Shown: piece by piece, positions 5,365-7,513 of the stretch | Layout: each line of letters starts with the position of its first letter | Position numbering within the stretch: position 1 is the first letter of the stretch | DNA from: Chthoniobacterales bacterium | GTDB taxonomy: Bacteria; Verrucomicrobiota; Verrucomicrobiia; Chthoniobacterales; UBA10450 | DNA: 7,513 bases | Direction: 5' to 3' | NCBI GenBank assembly: GCA_013695905.1 | Contig: JACCZQ010000548.1 | Span: 1 to 7,513, forward strand | The notes under the pieces: generated by a model | Told to the model about the DNA's origin: nothing | The model's database searches: none | The model's input: only the letters and a program-made list of their open reading frames with translations | Made by a program: the position numbers and the translations under genes

Positions 5365-7513
5365 ATGCCGACGTATCACACCTACCACGTCATCCCGAAG
5401 CTTCCGCCCGCTCTCGAACCGCTCCGCGAGATGGTCTTCAACCTCTGGTGGACCTGGGAGCCATCTGCCCGCCGCCTCTTCCGCCATCTCGATCCCGAGC
5501 TCTGGAACCGCACCAATCACAACCCCGTCCGCATGCTGCAGCTCTCCCGGCAGGCGCGGCTCGTGGAAGTGGCCGGCGACGAAGATTTCCTGCGCGAGCT
5601 GAAGGAGGTGCACGCCACCTACAGGAATTATCTCGCGCGCGCCGACACCTACGGCAAGACCGGCGCCGGCCATTCGATGAAGAAGCCGGTCGCGTATTTT
5701 TCGGCCGAGTTCGGCTTTCACGAGTCAATCCCGAATTACTCCGGCGGTCTCGGGATTCTCTCCGGCGATCATTGCAAATCGGCCAGTGACCTCGACCTGA
5801 ATTTCGTCGCGGTGGGATTGCTCTACCGGCACGGTTATTTCAAGCAGCAGATCGACAAGGATGGGGTGCAGGAGGCGGTCAGCCTCAACCAGAATTTCCA
5901 TCACCTGCCCATCCGCGAGGTGCGACGCAACAATGCGCGGCTGCTCGTCAGCGTCCGGATTCTTGACCGCGATGTGCTCGCGAAAGTGTGGGAGCTGCAC
6001 GTCGGCCGCATCAATCTCTACCTCCTCGACACCGACGTGGCGGAGAACACGCCCGAGGATCGCCTCATCACCGCCGAACTCTACGGCGGCGACCTCGAAA
6101 TGCGGATGCGTCAGGAGATGATGCTCGGCATCGGCGGGGTGCGCGTGCTCGGCGCGCTCGGCATCGACGCCGAAGTATTCCACATGAACGAGGGGCACTC
6201 CGCCTTCCTCGCGCTGGAGCGGATCCGCGTCTTGATCACGGAGAAGCAGCTCGATTTCTACTCCGCTCTGCAAGTCGTGGCGGCGGCCAATGTTTTCACC
6301 ACGCACACACCCGTGCCGGCCGGAAACGACGCTTTCCCGCGCGACATGATGCGCAGGTATTTCGGCGATTTCGTGAAGGAGCTCGGGCTCCCGTTCGAGG
6401 AGCTGTTCACGTTCGGCCAGACGCGGGTGAATGCCGACGACCCGTTCAGCATGACGATCCTCGCTCTGCGCGCGAGCCGCCACTCCAATGGCGTCAGCAA
6501 ACTGCACGGCGAAGTCAGCCGCGGCCTTTGGAAAGACGTCTGGGCCGGCGTGCCCGTGCAGGAGGTGCCGATCACCAGCATCACCAATGGCGTGCACACG
6601 AAAACCTGGATGGCGCCAGAGTTCTCCGCCCTTTACACGAAATATCTCGGCGACTGGGAGGAGCGGCTCACCGACGCCGAGTTCTGGCGCGGCGTCATCG
6701 ATATCCCCGATGCGCAGCTTTGGGAAACCCACCAGAAGCTGAAGCTGCGGCTGGTGGAATTTGTGCGGGAACGGATGCGTCAGCGCGCGGAGCGGATCGG
6801 CGAATCACCCGAAGCGATTCGCGACATCAATCACATCCTTGATCCGGAAGTGCTGACGATCGGCTTCGCCCGCCGCTTCGCCACCTACAAGCGTGGCGCG
6901 TTGCTCTTTTCTGATAAAGAACGGCTCGCGCGTCTGCTGCACGACGTGGCGCGGCCGGTGCAATTCATCTTCGCGGGCAAATCCCACCCGCGCGACGAAG
7001 GCGGCAAGGCGCTCATCCAGCAGGTTTACCAATTCAGCCGCGAAGCCGGGCTCCAGAACCGGCTCGTCTTTCTCGAAGACTACGACACCTACATCGCGCG
7101 CCGGCTCGTCCAGGGCGTTGATCTTTGGCTGAACAATCCGCTCCGTCCGCTGGAGGCGAGCGGCACCAGCGGAATGAAATTACCGCCGAACGGCGGGCTC
7201 AATCTGAGCGAGCTCGATGGCTCGTGGTGCGAGAGTTACAACGGCAAGAACGGCTGGGCGATCGGCGCGGAAATCGAAGACGGCACGGTGGATTTTCAAA
7301 GCGAAGTGGACGCGGGCAGCCTTTACCAATTGCTCGAGAACCAGGTCATCCCGCTCTATTACGCGAAGCCGGACGGCAAACTCCCCCTGGCCTGGTTGCA
7401 ATTGATGCGAGAGTCGATCCGCAGTATCACGCCGGTCTTCAACACCCACCGCATGGTCAAAGAGTACACCGAGCGCCTCTACACGCCGGCCGAGGCTGCG
7501 TATGAGGAATTCG
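5365..7513 (+). CDS. glgP: Alpha-glucan (glycogen/maltodextrin) phosphorylase, 3' end beyond window
   Basis: The frame is open from ATG 5365 to the window end, 716 codons without a stop. The enzyme uses phosphate to release glucose-1-phosphate from the ends of alpha-1,4-glucans, with pyridoxal phosphate as cofactor (family TIGR02094, EC 2.4.1.1). Residues about 12-100 are the DUF3417 N-terminal domain (MVFNLWWTWEPSARRLF, RTNHNPVRML). Then come YFSAEFGFHES (111-121) with NYSGGLGILSGDH, HMNEGHSAF (273-281), FTTHTPVPAG, SITNGVHTKTW, and FARRFATYKRG with Arg504 and Lys509, equivalent to the phosphate-site Arg569/Lys574 of rabbit phosphorylase. EASGTSGMK ends in Lys605, the PLP-binding lysine. Relatives are about 850 residues, so perhaps 130-140 are missing. 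The start is supported by the conserved N-terminus; no Shine-Dalgarno is seen and no convincing promoter lies in the 81-nt gap after the toxin remnant. It acts in the cytoplasm in storage-glucan breakdown. No other glycogen gene is within view. Confidence 0.96.
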   Translation, partial: MPTYHTYHVIPKLPPALEPLREMVFNLWWTWEPSARRLFRHLDPELWNRTNHNPVRMLQLSRQARLVEVAGDEDFLRELKEVHATYRNYLARADTYGKTGAGHSMKKPVAYFSAEFGFHESIPNYSGGLGILSGDHCKSASDLDLNFVAVGLLYRHGYFKQQIDKDGVQEAVSLNQNFHHLPIREVRRNNARLLVSVRILDRDVLAKVWELHVGRINLYLLDTDVAENTPEDRLITAELYGGDLEMRMRQEMMLGIGGVRVLGALGIDAEVFHMNEGHSAFLALERIRVLITEKQLDFYSALQVVAAANVFTTHTPVPAGNDAFPRDMMRRYFGDFVKELGLPFEELFTFGQTRVNADDPFSMTILALRASRHSNGVSKLHGEVSRGLWKDVWAGVPVQEVPITSITNGVHTKTWMAPEFSALYTKYLGDWEERLTDAEFWRGVIDIPDAQLWETHQKLKLRLVEFVRERMRQRAERIGESPEAIRDINHILDPEVLTIGFARRFATYKRGALLFSDKERLARLLHDVARPVQFIFAGKSHPRDEGGKALIQQVYQFSREAGLQNRLVFLEDYDTYIARRLVQGVDLWLNNPLRPLEASGTSGMKLPPNGGLNLSELDGSWCESYNGKNGWAIGAEIEDGTVDFQSEVDAGSLYQLLENQVIPLYYAKPDGKLPLAWLQLMRESIRSITPVFNTHRMVKEYTERLYTPAEAAYEEF

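Noticed and set aside
5725..6732. 335-codon open frame on the minus strand
   Set aside because: It is antisense to the phosphorylase, whose plus frame shows all catalytic motifs. The antisense product is His/Asp/Glu-rich without any domain, as expected from GC-biased codon use.

Overview
The window is GC-rich (roughly two thirds G+C by eye) bacterial chromosome. Several features point to the Verrucomicrobiota, perhaps Opitutae-like. There is a PEP-CTERM sorting tail (IPEPSTYALMVGG followed by a hydrophobic stretch and RRR), most start codons have no Shine-Dalgarno sequence, and the alpha-glucan phosphorylase is of the DUF3417 type. This placement is inference from style and no marker gene was compared.

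Left part (1-2338), core genes. A YmdB-family metallophosphoesterase enters from the left edge on + and ends 39 nt from infC, which converges on it from the - strand. infC (IF3) has no ATG, GTG or TTG that would give a complete protein, so it must use a rare start codon, as infC does in many bacteria. Upstream on the same strand, after a 211-nt gap without a gene, lies a cytoplasmic DsbA-fold protein whose active site reads SSWC instead of CxxC.

Middle (2339-4235). A 158-nt divergent intergenic region with a short perfect dyad separates the DsbA-fold gene from a 523-residue rhomboid protease on +. The rhomboid carries an unusual N-terminal half: about three hydrophobic segments, then about 240 residues that look like TPR-type helical repeats. 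Between the rhomboid and the next gene is a strong intrinsic terminator that faces the - strand.

Accessory patch (4236-5283). The terminator serves a decayed PEP-CTERM gene that has lost its 5' half and carries two single-base frameshifts in homopolymers. Next to its broken end, on +, is a DUF433/DUF5615 toxin-antitoxin pair with a 4-nt GTGA overlap. The antitoxin is intact and the toxin is frameshifted just after its DKDFG motif. Short GC-rich direct repeats lie in front of the antitoxin. The patch reads as a small island of gene turnover between intact housekeeping genes.

Right part (5365-7513). An alpha-glucan (glycogen) phosphorylase runs off the right edge with 716 codons visible, including the PLP lysine and the phosphate-binding Arg/Lys pair. 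I see no RNA genes, CRISPR array, IS element or phage genes. The genes do not form one pathway. No complete novel system is evident. The features most worth a second look are the infC start, the SSWC DsbA-fold protein, the rhomboid fusion and the decayed patch.
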